This document shows positions 8,731 to 17,300 of a DNA stretch of 64,000 nucleotides, one piece after another. Position 1 is the stretch's first letter, and each line of letters begins with the position of its first letter. A program made the translations under genes and the position numbers. The DNA comes from Pseudomonas laurylsulfativorans. Its GTDB lineage: Bacteria; Pseudomonadota; Gammaproteobacteria; Pseudomonadales; Pseudomonadaceae. Location of the stretch: contig NZ_MUJK01000002.1 in assembly GCF_002906155.1 (NCBI RefSeq), positions 744,001 to 808,000 on the forward strand, given 5' to 3'. Under the pieces are notes generated by a model. The model was not told the origin of the DNA. It saw only the letters and a program-made list of their open reading frames with translations, and did no database searches.

Positions 8731-9417
8731 CTAGCCCTTGAGCTTCTCGGCAATCCAGATGGTGTGGCGGGTGCCCTTGTTGCCGTGGGCGAAGACCTGC
8801 ACTTCCTCGGCCTTGAACCCGGCTTTCTTCAGTTTGTCGGAAAATTGCCGGTCAGCGCTGGCCGACCAGACGGCCAGCACGCCTTTTGGTCTCAGGGCCT
8901 TGGCGCAGGCGCTCAGGCCGCCAGCGGAATACAGCCAGCTGTTGGCTTTCTGGGTCAGGCCTTCGGGGCCGTTGTCGACGTCGAGCATGATGGCATCGAA
9001 GCCCTGGGGTTCGGCTTGCAGGACTTTGGCCACGTCCTCCATGCGAATCACCGTCCGCGGGTCGAGCAGCGGGTTGCCAGCCTTCTCGCCCAGCGGTCCA
9101 CGGTTCCACTCAACGACACCGGGGACCAGTTCGGCGACCACCACTTCGGCGGTTTTGCCCAGGTGCTTGAGCGCCGAAGCGAGGGTGAAGCCCATGCCTA
9201 GGCCGCCGATCAGCACCCGTGAATTCGGTCGGCCGGCGACCTTGCGACACGGGATCTCGGCCAGGGCATCTTCGGAGCCGTGCATGCGCGTGTTCATCAA
9301 TTGTCCGCCATCGCCACCCTGGATCTTGATGACGAAATCCTCGCCATATTCGAACAGGCACAGGGCACCGCCGTTTTCAGGAATGGGGGTGGTGTCCAGC
9401 AGAACGAAACGTTTCAT
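8731..9417 (-). CDS. Spermidine synthase-like methyltransferase-fold protein
   Basis: A 228-residue protein with a Rossmann methyltransferase fold of the polyamine synthase superfamily. RVLIGGLGMGFTLASALKHL is the nucleotide-binding glycine motif (about residues 67-86), VVVAELVPGVVEWN the acidic ribose-binding strand, and DAIMLDVDNGPEGL the active-site-like loop. The N-terminal beta-strand domain of true spermidine synthases is short here, so real aminopropyltransferase activity is doubtful. The ATG at 9417 is preferred to the GTG three codons upstream. Confidence 0.78.
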   Translation of the reverse strand: MKRFVLLDTTPIPENGGALCLFEYGEDFVIKIQGGDGGQLMNTRMHGSEDALAEIPCRKVAGRPNSRVLIGGLGMGFTLASALKHLGKTAEVVVAELVPGVVEWNRGPLGEKAGNPLLDPRTVIRMEDVAKVLQAEPQGFDAIMLDVDNGPEGLTQKANSWLYSAGGLSACAKALRPKGVLAVWSASADRQFSDKLKKAGFKAEEVQVFAHGNKGTRHTIWIAEKLKG

Positions 9418-9512
9418 GGGGCTCACTTGAAGAAAATTGGCAGAACTCGGGAGGGCAAACAGACGCAGTTGGGAGTAGCCTGTTTATGACGACAAGGCCA
9501 ACGGAGCCATTG

Positions 9513-9803
9513 ATGAAGCGCACCATTCTAACGGTCATTGCCCTGGCCGCGCTCTCGATAACTGCAGCGCAGGCCCAACAGTTACAATCGATTCCCGTCA
9601 GCCCCGCGCCGATGCCCGGATCACCCGGCACCGCGACGCCCACGCCGTACCCGCAGATCAGCCCGGCGCCGTTGCCTAAAGTCGGCCCTGGCAGTAGCGG
9701 TCCGCCGTTGGTGCCGATTGAAATGCCGAGCCCGCCGACCAAGGACCAGCCCGTGCCGGGGATTGAGCCGAACCCGCCCAAACCCAAGTCTCCGGGCGGC
9801 TAG
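9513..9803 (+). CDS. Small proline-rich exported protein
   Basis: A 96-residue protein with a clean signal peptide (MKRTILTVIALAALSITAAQA, cleavage before QQLQ). The mature part is about one third proline with PSP, PTP and PKP runs and no cysteine, so it is probably disordered in the periplasm or wall space. The start at 9513 is supported by AACGGAG 7 bases upstream; an ATG at 9486 exists but would disrupt the signal peptide. Its last four bases overlap the end of the convergent cyclic-nucleotide-binding gene. Function is unknown. Confidence 0.7.
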   Translation: MKRTILTVIALAALSITAAQAQQLQSIPVSPAPMPGSPGTATPTPYPQISPAPLPKVGPGSSGPPLVPIEMPSPPTKDQPVPGIEPNPPKPKSPGG

Positions 9804-10273
9804 ACCTGCTGCGAAAGCAACTGACCGTCGGCCATGCGCAGGCGTTTGGACAGGGATACGGCGAGGGCGCGGATGATCTTGGCGGCGATTCTCGGTGCGT
9901 CATTGAGCATCTTTTCCAGCGAGTCCTTGCCCAGGTTGAGCAACTGGCAATTGCTCGCGGCCACGCAACTGGCCGAACGCCGCTCGCCATCGAGCACGGC
10001 CATCTCGCCGAACGAGCGGCCGCTGCGCAAGGTGGCGATGGTGACCCGTTGCCCGTCAGCGGTGGTTTTCTGCACCGCCACTTGACCGGTGTGGATGATG
10101 CACATGAAGCTGCCGGCATCACCCTCCTGGAAGATTTCCTCGCCCTGGGCAATGGTACTGATGCTGAAATAGCCCGACGCCGCCGCGAAGTCCGCCGGCA
10201 GCAATTGATTGAACAGGCCGCAATCCATCAGCCAGTCGCGAATTTCGTTGTTCAGAAAGGTTGATTCAGACAT
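9800..10273 (-). CDS. Orphan cyclic nucleotide-binding domain protein
   Basis: A 157-residue protein consisting almost only of a CAP-type effector domain. GEEIFQEGDAGSFMCIIHTG forms the first beta roll. RSFGEMAVLDGERRSASCVA is the phosphate-binding cassette, with the Glu and the Arg-Ser-Ala expected for cAMP or cGMP binding. A helical tail follows (APRIAAKIIRALAVSLSKRL). There is no helix-turn-helix, so it cannot work as a Crp-like regulator alone and may be a cAMP-responsive partner of another protein. It stands alone and is transcribed away from a REP element. Confidence 0.85.
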   Translation of the reverse strand: MSESTFLNNEIRDWLMDCGLFNQLLPADFAAASGYFSISTIAQGEEIFQEGDAGSFMCIIHTGQVAVQKTTADGQRVTIATLRSGRSFGEMAVLDGERRSASCVAASNCQLLNLGKDSLEKMLNDAPRIAAKIIRALAVSLSKRLRMADGQLLSQQV

Positions 10274-10323
10274 GTCGTCACGGTCTTTATTGTGATTGTT
10301 GCTGACTTGAATTCACCGCAAAT

Positions 10324-10473
10324 CCCTTGTGGGAGCGGGCCTGTGGCGAGGGGGCTTGCCCCCGTTTGAGTGCGTAGCACTCACAAGATCTTTGGTGTAT
10401 CAGAGATTTTGGGGCTGCTTCGCAACCCAACGGGGGCAAGCCCCCTCGCCACAAAAGCTTGCTCCTACAAGGG
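10324..10473. repeat. Composite nested REPIN, GGCGAGGGGGC family
   Basis: An inner pair GTGGCGAGGGGGCTTGCCCC and its inverse lie inside an outer inverted pair (CCCTTGTGGGAGC at 10324-10336 and GCTCCTACAAGGG at 10461-10473). The whole unit, spacer included, is nearly identical to the element at 57469-57613. Confidence 0.9.
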
Positions 10474-10533
10474 ATACGGGTTGTATCGGCCAAGGGTGTG
10501 CGGAGTTCAGACCGGCACACCGTGCCAAGTTCC

Positions 10534-12588
10534 TCAGGCAATGGCCAAGACCTTGAACAAAAACGCATATTCGAGTGCTACGTCACGCAATCCCTGATAT
10601 CGACCGCTCATCCCGCCATGCCCGGCACCCAGTTCAGTCTTGAGCAATAGTGGATTGCTGTCGGTCTTGGTCGCGCGCAACTTCGCCACCCACTTGGCGG
10701 CTTCCCAATACTGCACGCGGCTGTCGTTGTAGCCAGCGATCACCAGGGTCGCCGGATAAGCCTGCGCGCTGACGTTTTCGTACGGCGCGTAGGCCTTGAT
10801 CCGATCATGGACCTCCGGTTCTTCAGGGTTGCCCCACTCGTCGTATTCCGTGACGGTCAATGGCAGGTCAGGGTCGAGCATGGTGTTGAGTACGTCGACG
10901 AACGGCACTTCGGCGATGGCGGCGCCAAACAGCTCTGGCCGTTGATTGAGCACCGCGCCGATCAGCAAGCCACCGGCGCTGCCGCCGCTGATCGCCAGCT
11001 GCGGGGCAGAGGTGAAGCCTTGGGCGATCAGGTGTTCGGCGCAGGCGATGAAGTCGCTGAAGGTGTTGTGCTTGTGTTCCTGCTTGCCGGCGCGATACCA
11101 GGCTTCCCCCAGTTCGCCACCGCCGCGCACGTGGGCAATGGCAAACGCCATGCCGCGATCCAGCAGGCTCAGACGCGCATGGGAAAACCATGGGTCGAGG
11201 CTTTCGCCATAGGCGCCATAGCCGTAGAGGTACAGCGGCACGGGCTTGCCGAGGTCTGCGCGCTTGATCACCAGGCTGATCGGTACTTGCGTGCCATCCG
11301 GCGCAGTGGCCCACAGGCGCTGGCTGACATAGGCGTCGGCATCGAACGGGCCGAGTACCGGGGTTTGCTTGAGGACTTTCTGCTCGCCGGTCGCCAGTTC
11401 AAGCTGACGGATTTGCGCGGGGCGGTTCAGCGCTTCGTATCGCAGGCGAATCCGCTCGCTTTCGAACTCCAGGCTGTTTTGCACGTGCAGGCTGTAGGCC
11501 GCATCCGGCAGTTGCACGCGATAAGGCGCCAGGCCTTGCGGGTGAACCTCAATGATTGGCAAACCGCCAACCCGTAGGCTGAGGGTCATGGCCCCGGTGT
11601 TCAGGCTGATGCCGTCGATCATCACCGTGTCGCTGTGGGGGATCAGGTTCTGCCAATCGTCTTCGGTGGGCGCCACGCCGGTATCGATGGCCGTGTACAA
11701 GGCGAAATTGATGCCGTCACGGTTGCTGCGAATGAACCAGGTCCATTGACCGTCGAGTACGCCGTGGTCCACGTCGTACTCATGATCGTCAACCCGTGGC
11801 GCCAGGCAGGTAAACGCCTGCTGGGGCCGGGAGGCATCGAGGACCCAGACTTCGCTGGTGGTCTTGCTGCCCACGGACAGCAGCAATTGCTGCTCGGAGC
11901 TTGAACGGTAGCAATGCATGAAGAAGCGACCGTCCGGCTCATGGAACACTTCTTCGGCCGCGGTGCCATCCAGGCGATAGCGATACAGCTTGTGTGGGCG
12001 ATGGGTGTCGTCCAGTTCGCCAAAGAACAGCGTCAGGCTGTCGTTGGCCCAGGTCATGCTGCCGTCACAGTCCTGGAATTCCAGCTCGCTGACGCGACCG
12101 TCGGACAATTCCTTCACGAACAGCGTGTAAATCTCATCGCCACTGGAGTCGACGCTGTAGGCCAGGCGTTGATGATCCGGGCTGATGCTGAACGCCCCGA
12201 GCGAAAAGAAACCGCCGTTGGCCAATTCGTTGGGGTCCAGCAGCAGTTGTTCGCGGCTTTCGTCGAGGGTCAGGCTGTCATCGGCCGGACGCGGGCAGCG
12301 GTAGTGCCGGGCGTACTCATCGCCCGCCGTGGTGCGGGTGTAGTACAGGTACGGTCCCCACGGCGAGGGCAGGGACAAATCGGTTTCGAGAATCCGCCCC
12401 TTGATCTCTTCGAACAGGGTTTCGCGCAGCCCGGCCTGGTCGGCGGTTTGTGTTTCCTGATAGCTGTTTTCGGCTTTCAGGTAGTCGAGCACTGCATCGG
12501 TATCGCGCTCTTGCAGCCAGGCATACGGGTCAGAGCCTTCAGCCTTGTGGGCAATCGGAGCGTCGTGAATGTTGGCGGATAGGGGCAT
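10534..12588 (-). CDS. ptrB: Oligopeptidase B (S9A serine peptidase)
   Basis: A 684-residue cytoplasmic prolyl-oligopeptidase family enzyme that cleaves short peptides after Lys or Arg. The N-terminal beta-propeller domain begins with DPYAWLQERD. The C-terminal alpha/beta hydrolase domain carries the triad Ser in AISGGSAGGLLIGAV, Asp in VIAGYNDSRVQY and His in ELGAGHGGMSGRY. YLYGYGAYGESLDPWFS is the typical family motif. Length matches E. coli protease II. The ATG at 12588 begins MPLSANIHDAP. It is a single-gene unit bounded by REP elements on both sides. Confidence 0.93.
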   Translation of the reverse strand: MPLSANIHDAPIAHKAEGSDPYAWLQERDTDAVLDYLKAENSYQETQTADQAGLRETLFEEIKGRILETDLSLPSPWGPYLYYTRTTAGDEYARHYRCPRPADDSLTLDESREQLLLDPNELANGGFFSLGAFSISPDHQRLAYSVDSSGDEIYTLFVKELSDGRVSELEFQDCDGSMTWANDSLTLFFGELDDTHRPHKLYRYRLDGTAAEEVFHEPDGRFFMHCYRSSSEQQLLLSVGSKTTSEVWVLDASRPQQAFTCLAPRVDDHEYDVDHGVLDGQWTWFIRSNRDGINFALYTAIDTGVAPTEDDWQNLIPHSDTVMIDGISLNTGAMTLSLRVGGLPIIEVHPQGLAPYRVQLPDAAYSLHVQNSLEFESERIRLRYEALNRPAQIRQLELATGEQKVLKQTPVLGPFDADAYVSQRLWATAPDGTQVPISLVIKRADLGKPVPLYLYGYGAYGESLDPWFSHARLSLLDRGMAFAIAHVRGGGELGEAWYRAGKQEHKHNTFSDFIACAEHLIAQGFTSAPQLAISGGSAGGLLIGAVLNQRPELFGAAIAEVPFVDVLNTMLDPDLPLTVTEYDEWGNPEEPEVHDRIKAYAPYENVSAQAYPATLVIAGYNDSRVQYWEAAKWVAKLRATKTDSNPLLLKTELGAGHGGMSGRYQGLRDVALEYAFLFKVLAIA

Positions 12589-12624
12589 GAAGGACTCTCG
12601 AACAGTGTACGGAATAGGTTTGGC

Positions 12625-12770
12625 GAGCTTGTGTGGTGAGGGGGCTTGCCCCCGTTGGGTCGCAAAGCGGCCTTAAAAACAGTCACAGCGGTATTTAATC
12701 AAACACGCGGAGTCTGTATTGCGCCTGCTTCGCAGCCGAACGGGGGCAAGCCCCTTCACCACACAAGCTC
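12625..12770. repeat. Composite REPIN, GGCGAGGGGGC family
   Basis: GAGCTTGTGTGG (12625-12636) pairs with CCACACAAGCTC (12759-12770), enclosing GGGGGCTTGCCCCCGTT and its inverse. It lies between the divergent oligopeptidase B and a small membrane protein gene. Confidence 0.88.
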
Positions 12771-12863
12771 ACTCCCACAGGGTTATGTGTCTTGACCGAA
12801 GGCATTGATGCAGCCTGATGGGCGAAAAGCCGTTATCATAAGCGCCTCTTTGCCTGCCTTGCC

Positions 12864-13361
12864 ATGGACACCATGACCGAGAACGACTATCTGATCGCTT
12901 GGGGCCTTTACGCCTTTGCTGCTTTGGGCTGCCTGTTGGTGTGGATGCGCTTGACCCGCTGGATGTGGCGTTGGCTGCGTGAGCCGCTGCGGCTGGTGAT
13001 GGCCGTGCTGCTGTTCAGCCCGACCATCATTGACCCGGTCAAGGATAAGGTCGCACCGGCCATCGCCATTACCGCGCTCGACCTGCTGTTCAAGGTCGGC
13101 AACAACGCCTGGCGGGCGATTTCCGATCTGTTCATGTACGGCATGATCGCGTTCGGCTTCTATCTGGTGCTGGTGGCGATCCGTTTCCCCATCGAACGCG
13201 CTTCCAACGCCCGCAAGGAGCGTGAGGCTGCCACCAAGGCCGCCGTCCGCGCCGACGAGCGTGAGGATGATCAACCATTCGGCGGTGCCGGCGATGATCG
13301 TTACGGTCGTCCACCCGTGCCAAGCAACCCTCAGCGGATGCGAGTCGAACCCCGTCTGTAA
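12864..13361 (+). CDS. Conserved membrane protein of unknown function
   Basis: A 165-residue protein. The first segment (IAWGLYAFAALGCLLVWMRL) is a membrane helix. REPLRLVMAVLLFSPTIIDP and MYGMIAFGFYLVLVAIRF supply further hydrophobic stretches, and the tail after residue 110 is charged and Pro/Arg-rich, probably cytoplasmic. Either the ATG at 12864 or the one at 12873 could be used; neither has a strong RBS. It lies 32 bp before the glutamine amidotransferase gene and is probably co-transcribed with it and the DUF2937 gene. Confidence 0.75.
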   Translation: MDTMTENDYLIAWGLYAFAALGCLLVWMRLTRWMWRWLREPLRLVMAVLLFSPTIIDPVKDKVAPAIAITALDLLFKVGNNAWRAISDLFMYGMIAFGFYLVLVAIRFPIERASNARKEREAATKAAVRADEREDDQPFGGAGDDRYGRPPVPSNPQRMRVEPRL

Positions 13362-13393
13362 CCTTGCCCCTGCGATAGAGCGAGAGTCCGAGC

Positions 13394-14170
13394 ATGTGTG
13401 AGCTATTGGGCATGAGCGCCAATGTCCCGACCGATATCGTGTTCAGCTTCACCGGGCTGATGCAGCGCGGCGGACGCACCGGCCCGCACCGCGATGGTTG
13501 GGGCATTGCCTTCTATGAAGGCCGTGGGCTGCGGTTGTTCCAGGACCCGGCGGCGAGCTGCGAGTCGGAAGTCGCGAACCTGGTGCAGCGCTATCCGATC
13601 AAGAGCGAAGTGGTGATCGGGCACATCCGCCAGGCCAACGTCGGCAAGGTCTGCTTGTCCAACACCCACCCGTTCGTCCGTGAGTTGTGGGGACGCAACT
13701 GGTGTTTTGCCCATAACGGCCAGTTGGCTGACTTTCAGCCAACGGCCAGTTTCTACCGCCCCGTGGGTGATACCGACAGCGAAGCGGCGTTCTGCGATTT
13801 GCTCAACCGTGTACGTGCTGCGTTCCCCGAACCAGTCGAGGTCGAAGAACTGCTGCCGGACCTGGTGGCTGCTTGCGCCGAATACCGCAGCAAGGGCGTG
13901 TTCAATTGCCTGCTCAGCGACGGCGACTGGCTGTTCTGCTATTGCTCGACCAAGCTGGCGCAAATCACCCGTCGCGCCCCGTTTGGCCCGGCGCGCTTGA
14001 AAGATGTCGACGTGATCGTCGATTTTCAGGCCGAAACCACGCCTAACGATGTGGTCACCGTCATCGCCACCGAACCCCTGACCGAAAACGAAACCTGGAC
14101 CCGCTACGAACCGGGTCAATGGAGCCTGTGGCGACGCGGCGAATGCGTCAGTCAGGGCATGACCGAATAA
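13394..14170 (+). CDS. Class II glutamine amidotransferase (YafJ-like)
   Basis: A 258-residue Ntn-hydrolase. Cys2 directly after the initiator Met ([10 protein letters not shown]) is the glutamine-hydrolysing nucleophile. [26 protein letters not shown] and [10 protein letters not shown] form the glutaminase pocket. It lacks any synthetase domain, as in YafJ/EgtC-like enzymes, so it must hand ammonia or a gamma-glutamyl product to an unknown partner. No ergothioneine gene is nearby. It sits in the middle of a three-gene co-directional group. Confidence 0.9.
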   Translation: MCELLGMSANVPTDIVFSFTGLMQRGGRTGPHRDGWGIAFYEGRGLRLFQDPAASCESEVANLVQRYPIKSEVVIGHIRQANVGKVCLSNTHPFVRELWGRNWCFAHNGQLADFQPTASFYRPVGDTDSEAAFCDLLNRVRAAFPEPVEVEELLPDLVAACAEYRSKGVFNCLLSDGDWLFCYCSTKLAQITRRAPFGPARLKDVDVIVDFQAETTPNDVVTVIATEPLTENETWTRYEPGQWSLWRRGECVSQGMTE

Positions 14171-14181
14171 GGACTCCTTGC

Positions 14182-14724
14182 ATGTTGCTCAGTTATCTTC
14201 GGCTGGTGTTGTTTGCGGCGGGCCTGTTGATCGGTGTCCAGGTGCCGGGGTTCATCAACGATTACGCCAAGCGAGTCGAAGCACATCTGATCGAGGCACA
14301 GGCCAGCCTGAGCGGCTTCCAGAACACTGCCAATCAGTTCTTCAAGGGTGACATGCAGGCGCTGGTCGCGCATTACCGCGCCAGCGAAGACCCGATTTTT
14401 CGCAGCGACGCCGACAGCCTGGGCAACCTGCTGACGCGCCAGCTGGCTTTGGACAAGCAGTTCCAGGCGATGCAGGGCCCGTGGTACATCCGCTTCCTGC
14501 AAGTGGTGCTCGCCGCCGATCCGGATATCCGCAAGGAAACCTGGAATGGCTACAGCTACCAGATCCTGCTGACGCCCGAAGCGATGACCTGGGGTATGAG
14601 CGGGGCGTTGCTGCTGTCGTTCGGGGTCGAATGCCTGTTCCGTCTGATTGACTGGGTGGTGTTGGGCGGCAGGCGTCTGCGCCAGAGCCGGCCGATCGAA
14701 GAGCGGGATCTGCGCGGGTTGTAA
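14182..14724 (+). CDS. DUF2937 family inner-membrane protein
   Basis: A 180-residue protein with an N-terminal membrane segment (LRLVLFAAGLLIGVQVPGF), a soluble helical middle (about residues 25-130) and a C-terminal membrane segment (ALLLSFGVECLFRLIDWVV). This matches the DUF2937 architecture. The ATG at 14182 is preceded by AAGGA 8 bases upstream, while the longer frame from 14119 overlaps the upstream gene. Function is unknown. Confidence 0.8.
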   Translation: MLLSYLRLVLFAAGLLIGVQVPGFINDYAKRVEAHLIEAQASLSGFQNTANQFFKGDMQALVAHYRASEDPIFRSDADSLGNLLTRQLALDKQFQAMQGPWYIRFLQVVLAADPDIRKETWNGYSYQILLTPEAMTWGMSGALLLSFGVECLFRLIDWVVLGGRRLRQSRPIEERDLRGL

Positions 14725-14736
14725 CAGCGTGCGGTT

Positions 14737-14873
14737 CCTGTGGCGAGGGGGCTTGCCCCCGCTCGGCTGCGCAGCAGTCGTAGAATTGGTAGCCGCGGTT
14801 TACCTGAATGATTTGGTTGATGGGTATTGGGGCTGCTTCGCAACCCAACGGGGGCAAGCCCCCTCGCCACAGG
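14737..14873. repeat. REPIN, GGCGAGGGGGC family
   Basis: CCTGTGGCGAG at 14737-14747 is mirrored by CTCGCCACAGG at 14863-14873, each with the adjoining GGGGCTTGCCCC core. It separates the convergent DUF2937 and LysR genes. Confidence 0.9.
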
Positions 14874-14879
14874 ATGCTA

Positions 14880-15794
14880 TCAACTGGAGAGGACGATGTA
14901 GCGCTCTCCCACCTTCTGCGCATACCCCTCCAGCACCTGCTGACACAACGCCACAATCTCCTCGACCCACTCCACACCTACTCGCCACGACACCACCACC
15001 TGCAAGTCGGGTGGTCGCTGATCGATTTCCAGCAAGGTCAATTCGCCGCGCGCCAGTTCCTCGGCCACCAGCACCGGCGGCAACGCGCCAATGCCAAATC
15101 CGTCGCGCAGCAGCCGGGTAATCGCCGACACCGAGTTCACGCAGTTCAACCGTGGTGTCAGCACGCCATTGGCCTGCATCAGGGCGAGTACTTCCTGATG
15201 CGGATGGGAGTTTTTCGAATAGGTGATGATCCGCTCGCCAGCCAGATCAGCGATGCCTGAATACTCGCGGTTGTAAATGGAGTTGCTGGCGACAATCCAG
15301 CCCATGGGGTGGCTGGCCAGTTCCAGGCTGCGCACGCTTTCCTGGCGCAGCAGGTCGGTTTGCAGGATCACATCGAGAAAGCCTTTTTGCAGCTGATCGC
15401 AGAGGTTGAGCGAGGTATCGGCGACCAGCTCGATTTCCACCAGCGGGTAGTGATCGGTCATCTGCGCCACCAATGGGCTGAGCCAGGTATGGATCACCGT
15501 GTCCATCACACCGATACGCACCCGTCCGGCCTTGCTAGAGCGGGTCTCGATCGACTGCTTGAGTGCCTGCATGGTGTCCAGCATCTGCTCGGCGTAATCG
15601 AGCACTTTCAGGCCTTCGGGTGTCAGGCTCACGCCGCGCGAATCCCGCAGAAACAGCTTTACCCCAAGCTCGCCTTCAAGCACCGCAATTCGGCTGGAAA
15701 TCGAGGCCTGAGTGGTGAAGAGCTTGTCGGCGGTCAGGCGGAAACTCTTGAGTCGGGCGACCCAGACAAAGGTCTCGAGAAACTTCAGGTTCAT
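14880..15794 (-). CDS. LysR-family transcriptional regulator, probable regulator of the pxp genes
   Basis: A 304-residue LysR protein. The N-terminal winged helix-turn-helix (LETFVWVARLKSFRLTADKL, then FTTQASISSRIAVLEGELGV) is complete and the C-terminal periplasmic-binding-like domain is full length. It diverges from the MFS carrier and pxpABC genes, with 146 bp between the start codons, the classical layout for a LysR protein controlling its divergent operon. An ATAA-N7-TTAT box adjoins its start. The inducer, possibly 5-oxoproline, is inferred only from context. Confidence 0.9.
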   Translation of the reverse strand: MNLKFLETFVWVARLKSFRLTADKLFTTQASISSRIAVLEGELGVKLFLRDSRGVSLTPEGLKVLDYAEQMLDTMQALKQSIETRSSKAGRVRIGVMDTVIHTWLSPLVAQMTDHYPLVEIELVADTSLNLCDQLQKGFLDVILQTDLLRQESVRSLELASHPMGWIVASNSIYNREYSGIADLAGERIITYSKNSHPHQEVLALMQANGVLTPRLNCVNSVSAITRLLRDGFGIGALPPVLVAEELARGELTLLEIDQRPPDLQVVVSWRVGVEWVEEIVALCQQVLEGYAQKVGERYIVLSS

Positions 15795-15797
15795 GGG

Positions 15798-15812
15798 ATA
15801 AAGATTTCTTAT
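15798..15812. promoter_or_regulatory. Candidate LysR box near the divergent LysR/MFS promoters
   Basis: ATAAAGATTTCTTAT is an imperfect palindrome (ATAA-N7-TTAT) with T-N11-A geometry, 4 bp upstream of the LysR start codon. LysR autoregulatory sites commonly occupy such positions. Confidence 0.45.
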
Positions 15813-15834
15813 GGCTAAGGCGGGTTTTTATTAG

Positions 15835-15861
15835 TTGGACGCAGCAGGCGCGCGCGTCCAA
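15835..15861. promoter_or_regulatory. Inverted repeat in the divergent LysR/MFS intergenic region
   Basis: Arms TTGGACGC and GCGTCCAA are separated by 11 bp of GC-rich sequence. It could be an operator or an RNA hairpin in the LysR or MFS leader. It differs in sequence from the REP families of this window. Confidence 0.45.
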
Positions 15862-15940
15862 GAATCGACGCATCCGGTTCCCACGATAGGCGTCGTCGGG
15901 GCTCAGAACAATACCAATAAAATCAGCGCGGAGATTTGCC

Positions 15941-17227
15941 ATGAGTGCGCCCGACACCACCGCCATTCCGAAAGCCTCGGCCCGCCCGGGACCTTTCGAC
16001 TGGTATCGCAACATCAATCAGCAGGAACGCCGCACCTTCTGGAGCTGCAAGATCGGCTATGGCCTGGATGGCATGGACACCCAGATGCTCAGCTTCGTGG
16101 TGCCGACCCTGATTGCCATGTGGGGCATCACCACCGGCCAGGCCGGGCTTATTCATACCAGCACGTTGATCGCTTCGGCCATCGGTGGCTGGGTGGCGGG
16201 GATTCTCTCCGATCGCATCGGTCGCGTGCGCACCTTGCAACTGACCGTGTTGTGGTTTGCTTTCTTCACCTTCCTCTGCGGCTTTGCCCAGAGCTACGAG
16301 CAACTGCTGATTGCACGGACCCTGATGGGCTTCGGTTTCGGCGGCGAGTGGACGGCCGGCGCGGTGCTGATCGGTGAGGTCATTCGCGCCCAGGATCGCG
16401 GCAAAGCCGTGGGCATGGTGCAATCCGGCTGGGCGCTGGGATGGGGGCTGACGGCGATTCTGTATGCGCTGCTGTTCTCGGTATTGCCACCGGAAGATGC
16501 CTGGCGCGCGCTGTTCATCCTCGGCATCGTGCCGGCGATTTTCGTGATTTTTGTCCGTCGCCTGGTCAAGGACCCGGAAATCTATCGTCAAGCCAAAGCG
16601 AAACAGGAGCCGAGCAACCCGTCGAAGTTCTACGAGATCTTCGCCCCCGGCATGCTCTTCACCACGATTCGCGCTTCGTTGCTGACCACCGGCGCGCTGG
16701 GCGGTTACTACGCGATCACGTCCTGGCTACCGACTTTTCTGAAAAATGAACGCGGCTTGAGCGTACTCAATACCAGCGGTTATCTGGCGATGGTGATCGT
16801 CGGTTCCTACGTGGGTTATGTCATCAGCGCCTACTTGACCGACATTCTCGGACGTAAAAAGAACTTCATCCTGTTCGCCGTCGGCTCCTTCACCATCGTG
16901 TTGCTGTACACGCAATTGCCAGTCAGTAACGGCGTGATGCTGTGGCTGGGCTTTCCGCTGGGGTTCTTTGCTTCTGGGATTTTCAGTGGCATGGGCGCGT
17001 TCCTGACCGAGCTGTTTCCTACGCGCATTCGCGGTTCGGGCCAGGGTTTTTGCTACAACATCGGCCGGGCGCTGGCGGCATTGTTCCCGCTGTTGATCGG
17101 CCTGCTCAGCCAGACCGTGCCGCTGAGTGTGGGCATTGGTGCCTTTGCGGCGGTGTCCTACGGTGTGGTGATCCTCGCGGCCCTGAGCCTGCCGGAAACC
17201 CGTGGCAAGCAACTCGACGCCCAGTAA
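15941..17227 (+). CDS. MFS transporter, AAHS-like, probable 5-oxoproline or related acid uptake
   Basis: A 428-residue carrier with 12 predicted helices. GILSDRIGRVRTLQL between helices 2 and 3 is MFS motif A. LMGFGFGGEWTAGAVLIGEV and LTELFPTRIRGSGQGFCYN resemble the organic-acid:H+ symporters. The start at 15941 follows GCGGAGATTTGCC. It is the first gene of a unit leading into pxpA, pxpB and pxpC, so its likely cargo is 5-oxoproline or a precursor. This is inferred from position only. Confidence 0.85.
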   Translation: MSAPDTTAIPKASARPGPFDWYRNINQQERRTFWSCKIGYGLDGMDTQMLSFVVPTLIAMWGITTGQAGLIHTSTLIASAIGGWVAGILSDRIGRVRTLQLTVLWFAFFTFLCGFAQSYEQLLIARTLMGFGFGGEWTAGAVLIGEVIRAQDRGKAVGMVQSGWALGWGLTAILYALLFSVLPPEDAWRALFILGIVPAIFVIFVRRLVKDPEIYRQAKAKQEPSNPSKFYEIFAPGMLFTTIRASLLTTGALGGYYAITSWLPTFLKNERGLSVLNTSGYLAMVIVGSYVGYVISAYLTDILGRKKNFILFAVGSFTIVLLYTQLPVSNGVMLWLGFPLGFFASGIFSGMGAFLTELFPTRIRGSGQGFCYNIGRALAALFPLLIGLLSQTVPLSVGIGAFAAVSYGVVILAALSLPETRGKQLDAQ

Positions 17228-17300
17228 CTGATAACCTGCGGGCCTGTCTTATAGATATGCCTCGCAGCTAAAAAGAATAAAGCCTACAGGAGTGTTCAGC

